Source: Sphingopyxis sp. H053 (GTDB lineage Bacteria; Pseudomonadota; Alphaproteobacteria; Sphingomonadales; Sphingomonadaceae). Taken from it: 64,000 bases of DNA. Below the pieces are notes generated by a model that saw only the letters and a list, made by a program, of their open reading frames with translations, did no database searches and had not been told where the DNA came from. The position numbers were made by a program, and so were the translations under genes. The stretch's first letter is position 1. The number at the start of each line of letters is the position of its first letter. Below, piece after piece: positions 26,145 through 35,410 of this stretch. The DNA lies in NCBI RefSeq assembly GCF_001468225.1, contig NZ_LNRU01000009.1, positions 62,001 through 126,000 of the forward strand, written 5' to 3'.

Positions 26145-27557
26145 ATGTTGCAACCTGACGGAAACGGCGCAGCCGTGGCAGAGCTTGAATCACTGCGTTC
26201 GCGTATCGATGCATGGCTCGTAAAAGACGAGGGAAGCGGCCGCTTTCAGATCGACCGGGAGGCCTTTACCGACGCGGACGTGTTCGCTCTCGAGCTGAAA
26301 TATATCTTCGAGCGCAACTGGGTCTTCATTGCGCACGAGAGCCAGGTCGCAAAGCCGAACGACTTTCTCACGACTTTTATCGGCCGCCAGCCCGTCATCC
26401 TGACCCGCGACCGGGCCGGGGAATTGCATTGTCTGATCAATGCCTGCGCGCACCGCGGCGCGCGCGTTTGCCGCGAGAAGAGCGGAAACCGCCGCAACTT
26501 CACCTGCCCCTTCCACGGTTGGACCTATAATCCCGCGGGCCAACTCCTCGACGTGACAGATGAGGCTGGGGGTGGCTACGCGCCGGGCTTCAAGCGGGAA
26601 GACTATGGTCTAGAACATGTTGCGCGCATCGAGATTTACCGGGGCTTCATTTTCGCCAGTCTCAACCCCGAGGTCGTTCCTCTTGAGGACTATCTCGCGG
26701 GCGCGAAGACATTCATCGATCTCATGGTTGATCAGTCGGTCGAAGAGAAGCTCGAAGTTCTTCCAGGCGCTACGCGCTACCGCTATCGAGGGAACTGGAA
26801 GCTGCAGGTCGAAAATGGCCTCGACGGCTATCATATCGGCACGGTGCACGCGAATTACTTCATGACGGTCGCACGCCGGGTCGACGGGACATCGAAGAAC
26901 GATACCAGGGCGTTCGATTTCGGTCGCTGGGCTCAGCTCGAGGGCGGCTCTTTCTCCTTCGACAACGGCCATTGCGTGCTCTGGAATGACTATGCAAACT
27001 ATCAGGACCGGCCGAATTACGAAATCCTGGACTGGTTGAAGCGCGAGCGCGGCGAAGAGCGCGCTACCTGGATGAACGGCCGGATACGCAATCTGGAGCT
27101 GTTCCCTAACGTCTTCCTCATGGACCAGACGAGCACCCAGATCCGTATCATCCGGCCCATCTCGGTGGATGAGACCGAGGTGACAACCTACTGCATAGCT
27201 CCGGTGGGTGAGAGTGACGACGCCCGCGCCTTGCGCATCCGCCAGTATGAAGATTTCTTCAATGCAAGCGGCATGGCTACGCCGGACGACCTGACCGAGT
27301 TCAACAATTGCCAGGTCGGTTTCGGTGGCGGGGCTGGCCGGATGAACGACATGTCGCGGGGATCGACACGGTGGGTGCAAGGCGTCAGCAGCCACGGCGA
27401 AGCCCTGGGCGTCGACGCCATCCTTAGCGGCACGGCGGTGGCCGACGAGGGGCTTTACGTCGCGATCCACGACGAATGGATATTGCGCATGCGCGGAGCC
27501 ATTGCGAGCGAAGAGGCCGAGCGCGCGTTACCCCCGAAGCCGGAGATGGCGAAATGA
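26145..27557 (+). CDS. Rieske oxygenase alpha subunit, benzoate-dioxygenase-like (pair 4)
   Basis: 470 residues from ATG 26145, with GGAGGAGAGG directly upstream; ATG 26133 and TTG 26106 are less likely. Rieske ligands Cys101, His103, Cys121 and His124 (CAHR and CPFHGW). The catalytic iron motif is ENGLDGYHIGTVH near residue 223, followed by ANYFMTVARR. That motif and the length place it near BenA/XylX (benzoate or toluate 1,2-dioxygenase). A benD-like SDR is encoded at 40483-41268. It overlaps its beta-subunit gene by ATGA. Confidence 0.92.
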   Translation: MLQPDGNGAAVAELESLRSRIDAWLVKDEGSGRFQIDREAFTDADVFALELKYIFERNWVFIAHESQVAKPNDFLTTFIGRQPVILTRDRAGELHCLINACAHRGARVCREKSGNRRNFTCPFHGWTYNPAGQLLDVTDEAGGGYAPGFKREDYGLEHVARIEIYRGFIFASLNPEVVPLEDYLAGAKTFIDLMVDQSVEEKLEVLPGATRYRYRGNWKLQVENGLDGYHIGTVHANYFMTVARRVDGTSKNDTRAFDFGRWAQLEGGSFSFDNGHCVLWNDYANYQDRPNYEILDWLKRERGEERATWMNGRIRNLELFPNVFLMDQTSTQIRIIRPISVDETEVTTYCIAPVGESDDARALRIRQYEDFFNASGMATPDDLTEFNNCQVGFGGGAGRMNDMSRGSTRWVQGVSSHGEALGVDAILSGTAVADEGLYVAIHDEWILRMRGAIASEEAERALPPKPEMAK

Positions 27558-28048
27558 GCAGCGAAGTTGCGCAATGGACCGCGATCCAGCGATTTCTCGG
27601 GCGCGAAGCGGCCGCTCTCGATGCCAAGGATTGGGATAGCTGGATCGATCTATATCATCCCGATGCCGAATATTGGGTCCCCGCGTGGGATGACAGCGGC
27701 CGATTGACCGAGGACCCAAGGCGCGAGATTTCGCTGATCTATTATCCGACCCGGGCAGGGCTCGAGGACCGCGTCTATCGCATTCGGACGGGCCGGTCGT
27801 CGGCCAGTTCGCCGGCCCCGCGCACTTCCCATATCTTTTGCCTGCTCGCGGTCGACCATGAGGACGACGTCATTCGGGCGCGGACGAATTGGTCGGTGAC
27901 CTCGGTCTTGGAGGATCGGCCGACGGTCTACAGTGGGTCGGCCATTTACGATCTCGAACCGATGGGCGACGCCTTTGTGATAAAACGCAAATATACCGTC
28001 GTCATCAACGACCTCGCGCAGACGATGCTCGATGTCTACAGCATTTGA
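27554..28048 (+). CDS. Rieske oxygenase beta subunit, BenB-like (pair 4)
   Basis: 164 residues from ATG 27554, which overlaps the alpha stop. LDAKDWDSWIDLYHPDAEYW near residue 23 and the REISLIYYPTRAGLEDRVYR block near 60-80 are typical of benzoate/toluate dioxygenase small subunits. It is the structural partner of pair 4. Its end overlaps the following PdxA-like gene by 17 bases, suggesting tight coupling. Confidence 0.92.
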   Translation: MSSEVAQWTAIQRFLGREAAALDAKDWDSWIDLYHPDAEYWVPAWDDSGRLTEDPRREISLIYYPTRAGLEDRVYRIRTGRSSASSPAPRTSHIFCLLAVDHEDDVIRARTNWSVTSVLEDRPTVYSGSAIYDLEPMGDAFVIKRKYTVVINDLAQTMLDVYSI

Positions 28049-29054
28049 GGTCGGCGTAGCGTCGCAGCAGGCCGGATTCCGGCCCTGCATCGGTACCATG
28101 GTCGGCGAGCCGGCAGGCATCGGACCCGAGGTTACCGTTCGCGCCTGGGCGTCAGGCCGCGTGCATGAGGTGTCGGTTCCCCTATTAGTGGGGTCGGCGG
28201 CCTCGGTCGAACGAGCGCTTGACCTGACTAAAGTGTCGGCCCGCCTGCGTGTCATGCGTTCGCTCGAGCCGCTCAGCGACGACCCGGCAGTCATCGATAT
28301 CCTGGATACAGGTGCGCTGGACGACCGCGCGCTCCCCTTCGCGAAAGATACGCTCGAATCGGGCATTGCGACCGCCAAGTGGCTAGCCGAACTCGATGCG
28401 CTCGCGCGCGACGGGGTCTTCGCCGGCACAGTGATGGGTCCGATCAGCACCGGATCGCTTAAACTGGCGGGAAAGCTGGATATGGTGATCAGCCCGACGC
28501 CGGGCGAGAGTTATCTGCTCCTCCTCACCGGACCGCTCCGTGTCGCCCACCTCACCGATCATATGTCGATTCGGGCGGTCTGCGACCTCATCACGCCCGA
28601 GTTGATCGATACCGCCCTACAGCAAATCGACGCGGCGCTTCGAAGCTGGGGCGTCGCCAACCCCAGGATCGTGGTCGCGGGTCTCAATCCTCATGCCATC
28701 GGCGATGAGGAAGATCGTGCCATCGGTCCTGGAGTCGCGCGCGCGCGCGCGCGCGGCATCAATGTCGATGGACCATCCGCGCCCGATACCGTCTTTCGCC
28801 AATGTATCGAAGGCCGATACGATCTCGTGCTAGCGATGTTTCACGACCAAGGCCACATAGCCGTCAAGACATGGGGATTCTCGGGAAACTGCGTGATCAT
28901 GATGGGGCCACCCTATCTCCATATGTCGGTCGCACACGGCACGGCATATGACATTGTGGGAACGGGCAAAGCCGATCCATCGATGATGCTGAGTGCCATG
29001 CGGACTTGTGGGGTGCTGACCGCCGGAAAGGGCTTTTCCGAGGTGGATCGCTGA
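28032..29054 (+). CDS. PdxA-family (TphB-like) dehydrogenase, second copy
   Basis: 340 residues with GEPAGIGPEV near residue 25, MGPISTGSLK near 135, TDHMS near 178, GLNPHAIG near 219 and MFHDQGHIAVK near 269, the metal-binding and substrate motifs of the PdxA family. As with the copy at 14831, it directly follows a Rieske alpha/beta pair, which points to cis-dihydrodiol oxidation, possibly with decarboxylation as in TphB. Housekeeping pyridoxine synthesis is less likely but not excluded. Confidence 0.85.
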   Translation: MSTAFEVGVASQQAGFRPCIGTMVGEPAGIGPEVTVRAWASGRVHEVSVPLLVGSAASVERALDLTKVSARLRVMRSLEPLSDDPAVIDILDTGALDDRALPFAKDTLESGIATAKWLAELDALARDGVFAGTVMGPISTGSLKLAGKLDMVISPTPGESYLLLLTGPLRVAHLTDHMSIRAVCDLITPELIDTALQQIDAALRSWGVANPRIVVAGLNPHAIGDEEDRAIGPGVARARARGINVDGPSAPDTVFRQCIEGRYDLVLAMFHDQGHIAVKTWGFSGNCVIMMGPPYLHMSVAHGTAYDIVGTGKADPSMMLSAMRTCGVLTAGKGFSEVDR

Positions 29055-29126
29055 CGCGCCGGCCCAACTCCGGCGTGAAGCACGGCCATTCGCGCGCTGT
29101 GCTCAAGTCGTCCACAAGGATATGAG

Positions 29127-29732
29127 ATGCTCCTTTACTATGCGCCTGGCCTTTGCTCGCTGGCACCGCACATCGCGCTGCGCCGGATAGGGGCAGAGTT
29201 CGATATTGAAAAAGTCGACATGCCCACGCGCAGAACCGAGCATGGCGCCGACTTCCGGTCGATAAAGCCTTCGGGAAAAATCCCTGCTCTCCTTCTGGAT
29301 TCGGGCGAGCTTCTCACAGAGACGATAGCGATCCTTCTCTATGTTGCCGACCTGGCACCGCGCGCGGGGCTCGCCCCGCCGGCCGGAACAATCGCTCGCT
29401 ACACGCTGACGGACAGCCTGAGCTTCATCGCCTCCGAGCTGCACAAGAGCTTCGTGCCGCTCTTCTCCAAAACCGCGGGGCCGGAGATCCGCGCTGAGGC
29501 AAAGCGGGACGTCATGCACCATCTCCAAGCGCTCGACCTGGAATTGACCGACAAGAATTATTGCTTCGGGGACGCCTTCACCGTGGCCGACGCCTATCTC
29601 TATTGCATCCTCGGGTGGCCCTCTCGAGTGGAGATCGGTCTCGCGGGCTTCCCCGCTTTGACGCGCTACCGCGCCCGGATGGAAGAGGAGCCCGGTGTCC
29701 TCGAAGCCGTGCGAGCCGAGAGCCTGAAGTGA
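29127..29732 (+). CDS. Glutathione S-transferase, beta/BphK-like
   Basis: 201 residues. The thioredoxin-like N-terminal domain starts LLYYAPGLCSLAPHIALR, with the Cys/Ser region of bacterial beta-class GSTs, and has the SGKIPALLLDSGELLTET glutathione-binding segment near residue 50. A helical C-terminal domain contains the FTVADAYLYCILGW N-capping motif near 151. BphK-type GSTs are common in aromatic meta-cleavage operons and may dehalogenate or conjugate inhibitory intermediates. It stands 72 bases after the PdxA gene. Confidence 0.88.
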   Translation: MLLYYAPGLCSLAPHIALRRIGAEFDIEKVDMPTRRTEHGADFRSIKPSGKIPALLLDSGELLTETIAILLYVADLAPRAGLAPPAGTIARYTLTDSLSFIASELHKSFVPLFSKTAGPEIRAEAKRDVMHHLQALDLELTDKNYCFGDAFTVADAYLYCILGWPSRVEIGLAGFPALTRYRARMEEEPGVLEAVRAESLK

Positions 29733-29843
29733 CCGGATCAGAGGCGCCGGTTTCATTTACCGGTTGCAAACGCGTTTCCCATGGTGCAAAACATTGTCCC
29801 AAGAGGGCTGCGACATGATGGCCCGTGGAACGGAGATTGAGTG

Positions 29844-29906
29844 ATGCTTGAAGCCGTTTGGGGGCAGGTCGCCCGACATGATGATTACATGGTTGCTGGC
29901 CAATGA
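29844..29906 (+). CDS. Possible 20-residue ORF upstream of the ring-fission hydrolase
   Basis: A short frame (MLEAVWGQVA...) ends in an ATGA overlap with the hydrolase start at 29903. That position would allow translational coupling. It could be a leader or the tail of a deleted gene. I recognise no family. Confidence 0.2.
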   Translation: MLEAVWGQVARHDDYMVAGQ

Positions 29907-30751
29907 GTTCGGCGCCCGACATGGTCCGGCCCGAAATCGGCAAGACATTCGTCGCTGACGGGATCAAAACCAACTATCATGACACCGGCGAGGGCAGGCC
30001 GGTCCTCCTCGTCCACGGTTCGGGCCCCGGGGTCACGGCATGGGCGAACTGGCGGCTTAATATGCCCGAGATTGCTAAGGAATTCCGGGTCATTGCTCCC
30101 GACATGATTGGCTTCGGCTACAGCGACTCGGTGGGTCGGATCACCGACAAGGCCATCTGGACCAATCAACTGGTCCGTCTTCTCGACGACCTGGAAATCG
30201 ACCAGGTCTCGATGGTCGGAAATTCCTTCGGCGGCGGCGTGACGCTCGCCTTCATGATCGCCCATCCCGACAGGGTCGATCGTGCCGTTTTGATGGGAGC
30301 GGCTGGACTTGAATTCCCGCTCACGCCGGCGCTCGATTTCGTCTGGGGTTATGAGCCATCCCGCGAAATGATGCATGAGTCGCTGAAGATGCTCGCATGG
30401 GACCAGAGCCGGCTGACCGACGATCTGATCGACTCCCGTTATCACGCGAGCATCCGCCCAGGAGCGCATGAGCCCTATCATGCGACGTTCGGCGGTTCCG
30501 ACCGGCAGGCCAATATTGCTATGCTGTCGAGCCGCGAGGAAGATATCGCCGCGCTTCCCCATGAAGTGCTCGTCCTGCACGGCAAGGCCGACCAAGTCAT
30601 TCCGCAAGAGGTGTCGCTGCGCCTCGGAAACCTGATCACACACTCAGACGTCCGCTTCTTTGGAGAGTGTGGCCATTGGGTACAGATCGAGCGGATGGCC
30701 AGTTTCAATCGCGCCGTGATCGAATTTTTCAGTCACGGCCTAAAATTTTAA
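29903..30751 (+). CDS. Meta-cleavage product hydrolase (alpha/beta fold C-C hydrolase)
   Basis: 282 residues. HGSGPGVTAWANW near residue 34 is the signature of XylF/BphD/CumD-type hydrolases. The catalytic triad is Ser in GNSFGGG near 104, Asp in HGKADQVIP near 229 and His in CGHWVQIE near 257. It cleaves the C-C bond of the ring-fission product, giving a 2-hydroxypentadienoate and a carboxylic acid. It is followed after 19 bases by catechol 2,3-dioxygenase. A paralogue is at 44193-45059. Confidence 0.92.
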   Translation: MSSAPDMVRPEIGKTFVADGIKTNYHDTGEGRPVLLVHGSGPGVTAWANWRLNMPEIAKEFRVIAPDMIGFGYSDSVGRITDKAIWTNQLVRLLDDLEIDQVSMVGNSFGGGVTLAFMIAHPDRVDRAVLMGAAGLEFPLTPALDFVWGYEPSREMMHESLKMLAWDQSRLTDDLIDSRYHASIRPGAHEPYHATFGGSDRQANIAMLSSREEDIAALPHEVLVLHGKADQVIPQEVSLRLGNLITHSDVRFFGECGHWVQIERMASFNRAVIEFFSHGLKF

Positions 30752-30770
30752 ATTTCCCGGGAGAGCGGTG

Positions 30771-31694
30771 ATGGCAATTACAGGCGTGATGCGACCAGGC
30801 TTTGTCCAGATGCGCGTCCTCGATCTCGAGGAGGCCATCCCCCATTATCGCGACCGGATCGGGCTGGAACTCGTCGGTCGTTCGGGTGACCGGGCATTTT
30901 TCCGCGGGTTCGACGAATTCGATCGACACAGCGTCATCCTGCGCGAGGCGGATATGCCCGGTCTTGATCGGATCGGCTTCAAGGTTTGCCGCGACAGCGA
31001 CCTCGAAATATTCGCAGACCGTTTGCAAGCCACCGGCGTCGACGTCGAATGGATCACCGCGGGCGAGGAAGAGGGCGTCGGACGCAAGCTGCGCTTCGCG
31101 GTTCCTACCGGGCATATCTTCGACCTTTACGCCGACATGGAATTATCGGCAGACGGTCCTCCCACAAAGAACCCGGACGTCTGGCACAGTGAGCCGCGCG
31201 GCATGCGCGCTATGCGATATGATCACTCGGCGCTCAACGGCATCGATGTCGCGGGATCGGCGCGAATCTTCGTCGAAGCGCTCGATTTTTCCGTTACCGA
31301 GGAACTCGTCGACGAAGCGAGCGGCACTCGGCTCGGCATCTTCCTGAGCTGTAGCAATAAGGCTCACGATATCGCGTTCCTTGCAGGCCCCGAGGATGCG
31401 AAAATCCACCATACATCGTTCCGCCTGGAATCCTGGAACGACGTCGGAAATGCTGCCGATATCATCAGTCGCTATGATATCTCACTCGATATCGGCCCGA
31501 CGCGCCACGGTATCACGCGTGGTCAGACCATATATTTCTTCGACCCTTCGGGAAATCGGAACGAGACCTTTGCCGGCGGTTATGATTATTACCCCGATAA
31601 TCCTCGCCGGTCGTGGGGCGTCGAACAGGCGGGCAAGGCGATTTTCTATTATGAAAAGGCGCTCAACGACCGCTTCATGACCGTCAATACCTGA
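30771..31694 (+). CDS. xylE: Catechol 2,3-dioxygenase (XylE family)
   Basis: 307 residues from ATG 30771 with GGGAGAG upstream; a GTG one codon earlier is possible. Fe(II) ligands are His152 (YDHSALNG), His214 (KIHHTSF) and Glu265 (NRNETFAGG). Catalytic His199 (KAHDIAF), His246 (TRHGIT) and Tyr255 also match the XylE residues almost number for number. It opens catechol to 2-hydroxymuconic semialdehyde. The genes on either side process that product, and the XylT-like ferredoxin at 37429 would reactivate its iron. Confidence 0.94.
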   Translation: MAITGVMRPGFVQMRVLDLEEAIPHYRDRIGLELVGRSGDRAFFRGFDEFDRHSVILREADMPGLDRIGFKVCRDSDLEIFADRLQATGVDVEWITAGEEEGVGRKLRFAVPTGHIFDLYADMELSADGPPTKNPDVWHSEPRGMRAMRYDHSALNGIDVAGSARIFVEALDFSVTEELVDEASGTRLGIFLSCSNKAHDIAFLAGPEDAKIHHTSFRLESWNDVGNAADIISRYDISLDIGPTRHGITRGQTIYFFDPSGNRNETFAGGYDYYPDNPRRSWGVEQAGKAIFYYEKALNDRFMTVNT

Positions 31695-31703
31695 CTTCCT
31701 GCG

Positions 31704-32129
31704 ATGGTCGAAAACTACCACACGATTGCACACGGGTCCGCCTTGGAGGCGGTCGCCGCTGCCGTAGGGCATGGCACCGCCGGCGGAACGCCCGTGGTCG
31801 CTGCGGTCGTGGGCGCGTCGGGGGAACTGGTCGCGTTCCTGAAAGGCGGCGCGGCTCCCTTTCACTCCGAAAAGATCGCTCAGGACAAAGCCTTCACGGC
31901 CGCAAGTTTCAAAGTGCCGACGGCAGCGGTCTACGAACTGGTCTCGGGCTCCGAAGCCTTATGCAACGGCATCGCGCATCAGCCGCGGGTCGTGATGTTC
32001 GGCGGCGGTGTCCCGATCATAGTCGATGGGAATTGCATCGGGGGAATTGGAGTCTCGGGCGGCTCCGAGGAGTTCGACATCGCCTGCGCCCGGGCAGCCG
32101 CCGCCTCGATTGGTGCGAAGGAGTTCTGA
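31704..32129 (+). CDS. GlcG/HbpS-like protein (DUF336 family)
   Basis: 141 residues. The pattern TPVVAAVVGASGELVAFLK near residue 28, GGGVPIIVDGNCIGGIGVSGG near 99-119 and the closing DIACARAAAA helix are those of GlcG/HbpS proteins, small cytoplasmic or exported proteins with heme or cobalamin-related binding in some members. Members recur in meta-cleavage operons with unproven function. It lies 9 bases after catechol 2,3-dioxygenase, and its stop abuts the next ATG. Confidence 0.85.
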   Translation: MVENYHTIAHGSALEAVAAAVGHGTAGGTPVVAAVVGASGELVAFLKGGAAPFHSEKIAQDKAFTAASFKVPTAAVYELVSGSEALCNGIAHQPRVVMFGGGVPIIVDGNCIGGIGVSGGSEEFDIACARAAAASIGAKEF

Positions 32130-33641
32130 ATGGTACAGGTTCAACAGCTTGCGGTCGAACCGGAAGAGAGAAACCGACCTGTCGCTGCGGATATCTTGAA
32201 CTTTATCGACGGACGGTTCGTAAAGGGCGGCTCGGGGGCGACGTTCCCCAACATCGACCCCGCCACCGGTCGGGAGACGGGGCGCGTTCATGAGGCGACC
32301 CGTGAGGATGTGGATCGCGCTGTAGCGGCGGCCAAGCGTGCGCTCACAGGACCTTGGGGCAAAATGACAACAGCCGAGCGCATTCGGCTCATCGCTGCTG
32401 TTGCGGATGAGATCGAACGGCGCTCGGAAGACTTTCTCGATGCAGAAGTGGCCGATACGGGCAAGCCGAGAGCGGTCGCGGCGCACATCGATGTTCCGCG
32501 CGGCGCGTCGAACTTCCGGATGTTCGCCGACATCGTCACGACCCTCCCGACAGAATCGTTCGGTACCCCGACGCCTGACGGGAGCGGTGCGATCAATTAC
32601 GCTGTGCGTAAACCGAAGGGTGTCATCGCGGTCGTCTGCCCGTGGAATTTCCCGCTCTTGCTGATGACCTGGAAAGTCGGCCCGGCGCTGGCCTGCGGGA
32701 ACACCGTGATCGTCAAGCCGTCCGAAGAGACGCCGCGGACGGCAGCCCTTCTCGGCGAAGTGATGGACGCGGTCGGAATGCCCACGGGGGTCTACAACGT
32801 CGTCCACGGCTTCGGCCCCGGCGCAGCAGGCGAGTTCCTCACCGCCCATCCGGACGTCGATGCCATCACCTTCACAGGCGAAACCGGCACCGGGCAGGCC
32901 ATAATGAAGCAGGCTGCCGTCGGCGTTCGCGACATCAGCTTCGAACTCGGCGGCAAAAATCCAGCGATCGTCTTCGCCGATGCCGATCTTGAGAAAGCAG
33001 CCGAAGGCATTTCGCGCGCCGCCTTTCTGAATAGCGGGCAAGTGTGCCTGGGGACCGAGCGTGTCTATGTCGAGCAATCCGTCTTCGAACCTTTCGTAGC
33101 CAAGCTTGCCGCTGCCGCTCGCGCACTGAAACCCGGGAACAAGGGTGATCCGCATTACCTCGGGCCGATGATCAGCGAAGAACATCGGCAGAAAGTGCTC
33201 GGATATTATGAGCGGGCGATCGCCGAAGGGGCAATCGCCGTTACGGGCGGCGGGGTACCCAACGTCGATGCCGCGGCGGCGGGCGGGTTCTGGGTCGAAC
33301 CCACAATCTGGACCGGCCTCGCTCATGATTCGACCGTCATGCGGGAGGAGATTTTCGGTCCTTGCTGCGGGATCATTCCCTTCGACACCGAAGACGACGC
33401 GATAAGTTGGGCGAACGACACGGATTATGGCCTGTGCGCTACCGTCTGGACAGAAAATCTCTCTCGAGCTCATCGCGTCGCGGCGGCAATGTCCGTCGGC
33501 GTGTGCTGGGTGAACTGCTGGTTCCTGCGCGACCTGCGCACGGCATTCGGCGGTTCGGGGCAATCGGGAATAGGCCGCGAGGGCGGAGCGCACAGCCTCG
33601 AATTCTACACCGAGCTCGAAAACATCTGCGTGAAGATATGA
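32130..33641 (+). CDS. xylG: 2-hydroxymuconic semialdehyde dehydrogenase
   Basis: 503 residues, ALDH superfamily. Catalytic Asn in PWNFPLL near residue 171, Glu in FELGGKN near 271, Cys in SGQVCLG near 305. The C-terminal WVNCWFLRDLRTAFGGSG near 457 is characteristic of XylG/DmpC. It oxidises 2-hydroxymuconic semialdehyde to 4-oxalocrotonate, the oxidative branch of the meta pathway. It starts at the base after the HbpS-like stop and overlaps the hydratase gene by ATGA. Confidence 0.94.
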   Translation: MVQVQQLAVEPEERNRPVAADILNFIDGRFVKGGSGATFPNIDPATGRETGRVHEATREDVDRAVAAAKRALTGPWGKMTTAERIRLIAAVADEIERRSEDFLDAEVADTGKPRAVAAHIDVPRGASNFRMFADIVTTLPTESFGTPTPDGSGAINYAVRKPKGVIAVVCPWNFPLLLMTWKVGPALACGNTVIVKPSEETPRTAALLGEVMDAVGMPTGVYNVVHGFGPGAAGEFLTAHPDVDAITFTGETGTGQAIMKQAAVGVRDISFELGGKNPAIVFADADLEKAAEGISRAAFLNSGQVCLGTERVYVEQSVFEPFVAKLAAAARALKPGNKGDPHYLGPMISEEHRQKVLGYYERAIAEGAIAVTGGGVPNVDAAAAGGFWVEPTIWTGLAHDSTVMREEIFGPCCGIIPFDTEDDAISWANDTDYGLCATVWTENLSRAHRVAAAMSVGVCWVNCWFLRDLRTAFGGSGQSGIGREGGAHSLEFYTELENICVKI

Positions 33642-34447
33642 TCATGTCCGAACAAAATACACTTGACCCTGACATCATTGAAGAAGCAGCGATCGCCCTG
33701 CGAACGGCGGCCGAAAAGCGCTCGCCGATCCCCCCGCTTCGCGAAAGCCTCAGCGGCGGTGGCGTCGCGGCGGCCTATGCGGTGCAGGAATTGAACACCC
33801 GCCACGCACTCTCCTCGGGGCGCCGTCTCGTCGGACGCAAGATCGGGCTTACCTCGCGGGCGGTCCAGAAGCAGCTCGGCGTGGACCAGCCCGACTATGG
33901 CATGCTCTTCGCTGATATGGATGTGCCCGAGGGCGAGCCGATCGGGCTCGGGCGGGTCATCCAGCCAAAGGTCGAAGCGGAAATCGCGATCGTGGTCGGG
34001 CGCGACCTCCTTCAGCCCGACCTTACGATCGCCGAACTGATCCGGGCGGTCGAATATGTCGTGCCCGCGATCGAGGTCGTGGACAGCCGCATCGCCAATT
34101 GGGACATCCGGATCTTGGACACCATCGCCGATAATGCTTCGAGCGGTCTGTTCGTGCTTGGCGCCGTTCCGCGCAAGCTCGACGGGCTCGACCTACGCGC
34201 GTGCGGGATGGTGATGGAATGCCGCGGCGAGCCTGTTTCTGTCGGCGCGGGCGTCGCCTGTCTTGGCAGCCCGATCAGTGCCTCCTTGTGGCTGGCGCGC
34301 GTCATGGCACGCGAAGGCCGTCCGCTTCTTGCCGGAGATGTTCTTCTGTCGGGCGCTCTCGGACCCATGGCAACCGTCGCGGCCGGCGACGTCGTCGAGG
34401 CCAGAATCAATGGAGTCGGGACCGTCAAAGCGGCGTTTGCAAGCTGA
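33638..34447 (+). CDS. xylJ: 2-oxopent-4-enoate hydratase
   Basis: 269 residues from ATG 33638; two earlier in-frame codons lie inside xylG. Family motifs are [17 protein letters not shown] near residue 66, DYGMLFADM, then QPKVEAEIAIVVG (metal ligands) near 111 and EVVDSRIANW near 148. It adds water to 2-hydroxypenta-2,4-dienoate, giving 4-hydroxy-2-oxovalerate. It is one of three homologues in the window, with 36447 and 45228. Gene order with the aldolase and acylating dehydrogenase makes the assignment firm. Confidence 0.93.
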   Translation: MIMSEQNTLDPDIIEEAAIALRTAAEKRSPIPPLRESLSGGGVAAAYAVQELNTRHALSSGRRLVGRKIGLTSRAVQKQLGVDQPDYGMLFADMDVPEGEPIGLGRVIQPKVEAEIAIVVGRDLLQPDLTIAELIRAVEYVVPAIEVVDSRIANWDIRILDTIADNASSGLFVLGAVPRKLDGLDLRACGMVMECRGEPVSVGAGVACLGSPISASLWLARVMAREGRPLLAGDVLLSGALGPMATVAAGDVVEARINGVGTVKAAFAS

Positions 34448-34474
34448 GGCGATCAACCGGAAAGGGATAAAGAG

Positions 34475-35410
34475 ATGGCGAAGACGAAATGCGCGATCAT
34501 CGGATCGGGCAACATCGGCACCGATCTCATGGTCAAGATATTGCGGGGCTCGAGCGAACTCGAACTTGCCGTTGTGGTAGGAATAGATCCCGCCTCCGAA
34601 GGCCTTGCGATGGCGCGCGCGCGCGGCGTAACCACGACCCACGAAGGTATCGATGGACTGCGCGCGCTTACGAATTACCCTGACATCGAGCTCGTTTTCG
34701 ACGCGACCTCAGCCTATGCGCATGTCGAACATGCCAAGGCCCTCGCAGCGGATGGAAAGCTTGTCGTCGATCTGACGCCCGCCGCGCTCGGCCCTTTCGT
34801 GGTACCGCCGGTCAACGCAGCGGTCTCCTCGGGCGCTCGCAATATCAATATGGTCACGTGCGGCGGACAGGCGACGATCCCGATTGTCGCTGCGGTGTCG
34901 AGCGTCACGCCGGTCCATTATGCGGAAATCGTCGCGTCGGTTTCGTCCCGGTCGGCCGGACCCGGTACAAGGGCCAATATCGACGAGTTCACGCGCACCA
35001 CGGCCAAGGGCATCGAGGTTGTTGGGGGAGCGGCCAAAGGCCGCGCGATCATCATTCTCAATCCGGCCGACCCGCCGATGATCATGCGCGACACGATCTT
35101 CACCCTGACCGACTTGGTTGACGAGAGCTTGGTCTGCGATGCCGTCAAGGCGATGGTCGCCGAGGTCCAGCGTTATGTGCCAGGGTATCGATTGAAGCAG
35201 GACATTCAGTTCGAACGGTTCGGATCGAACCGGCCGCTAAAGATCCCGGGCTATGGCGAATTCGAAGGAATGAAGACCAGCGTCTTCCTCGAGGTCGAAG
35301 GCGCCGGCGACTATTTGCCAAAATATGCCGGCAACCTCGATATCATGACCGCTGCGGCAAAGGCTGCCGCCGAAGTCCTCGTGCGTCAGACGGGGAGAAT
35401 CGCAGCATGA
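34475..35410 (+). CDS. xylQ: Acetaldehyde dehydrogenase (acylating)
   Basis: 311 residues. The N-terminal Rossmann motif is [14 protein letters not shown] near residue 8. The catalytic Cys is in MVTCGGQAT near 130, and [13 protein letters not shown] is near 200. This is the DmpF/BphJ family, which converts acetaldehyde, CoA and NAD to acetyl-CoA and normally forms a channelling complex with the aldolase. It overlaps that aldolase gene by ATGA, as expected for the complex. Confidence 0.95.
   Translation: MAKTKCAIIGSGNIGTDLMVKILRGSSELELAVVVGIDPASEGLAMARARGVTTTHEGIDGLRALTNYPDIELVFDATSAYAHVEHAKALAADGKLVVDLTPAALGPFVVPPVNAAVSSGARNINMVTCGGQATIPIVAAVSSVTPVHYAEIVASVSSRSAGPGTRANIDEFTRTTAKGIEVVGGAAKGRAIIILNPADPPMIMRDTIFTLTDLVDESLVCDAVKAMVAEVQRYVPGYRLKQDIQFERFGSNRPLKIPGYGEFEGMKTSVFLEVEGAGDYLPKYAGNLDIMTAAAKAAAEVLVRQTGRIAA

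Noticed and set aside
28741-28752. GCGCGC run that could look like a simple repeat
   Set aside because: It is an Ala-Arg codon run inside the PdxA-like protein and has no repeat structure beyond a few units.
31959-33593. 544-residue minus-strand frame opposite xylG
   Set aside because: High-GC shadow of xylG, without family motifs or a ribosome site.
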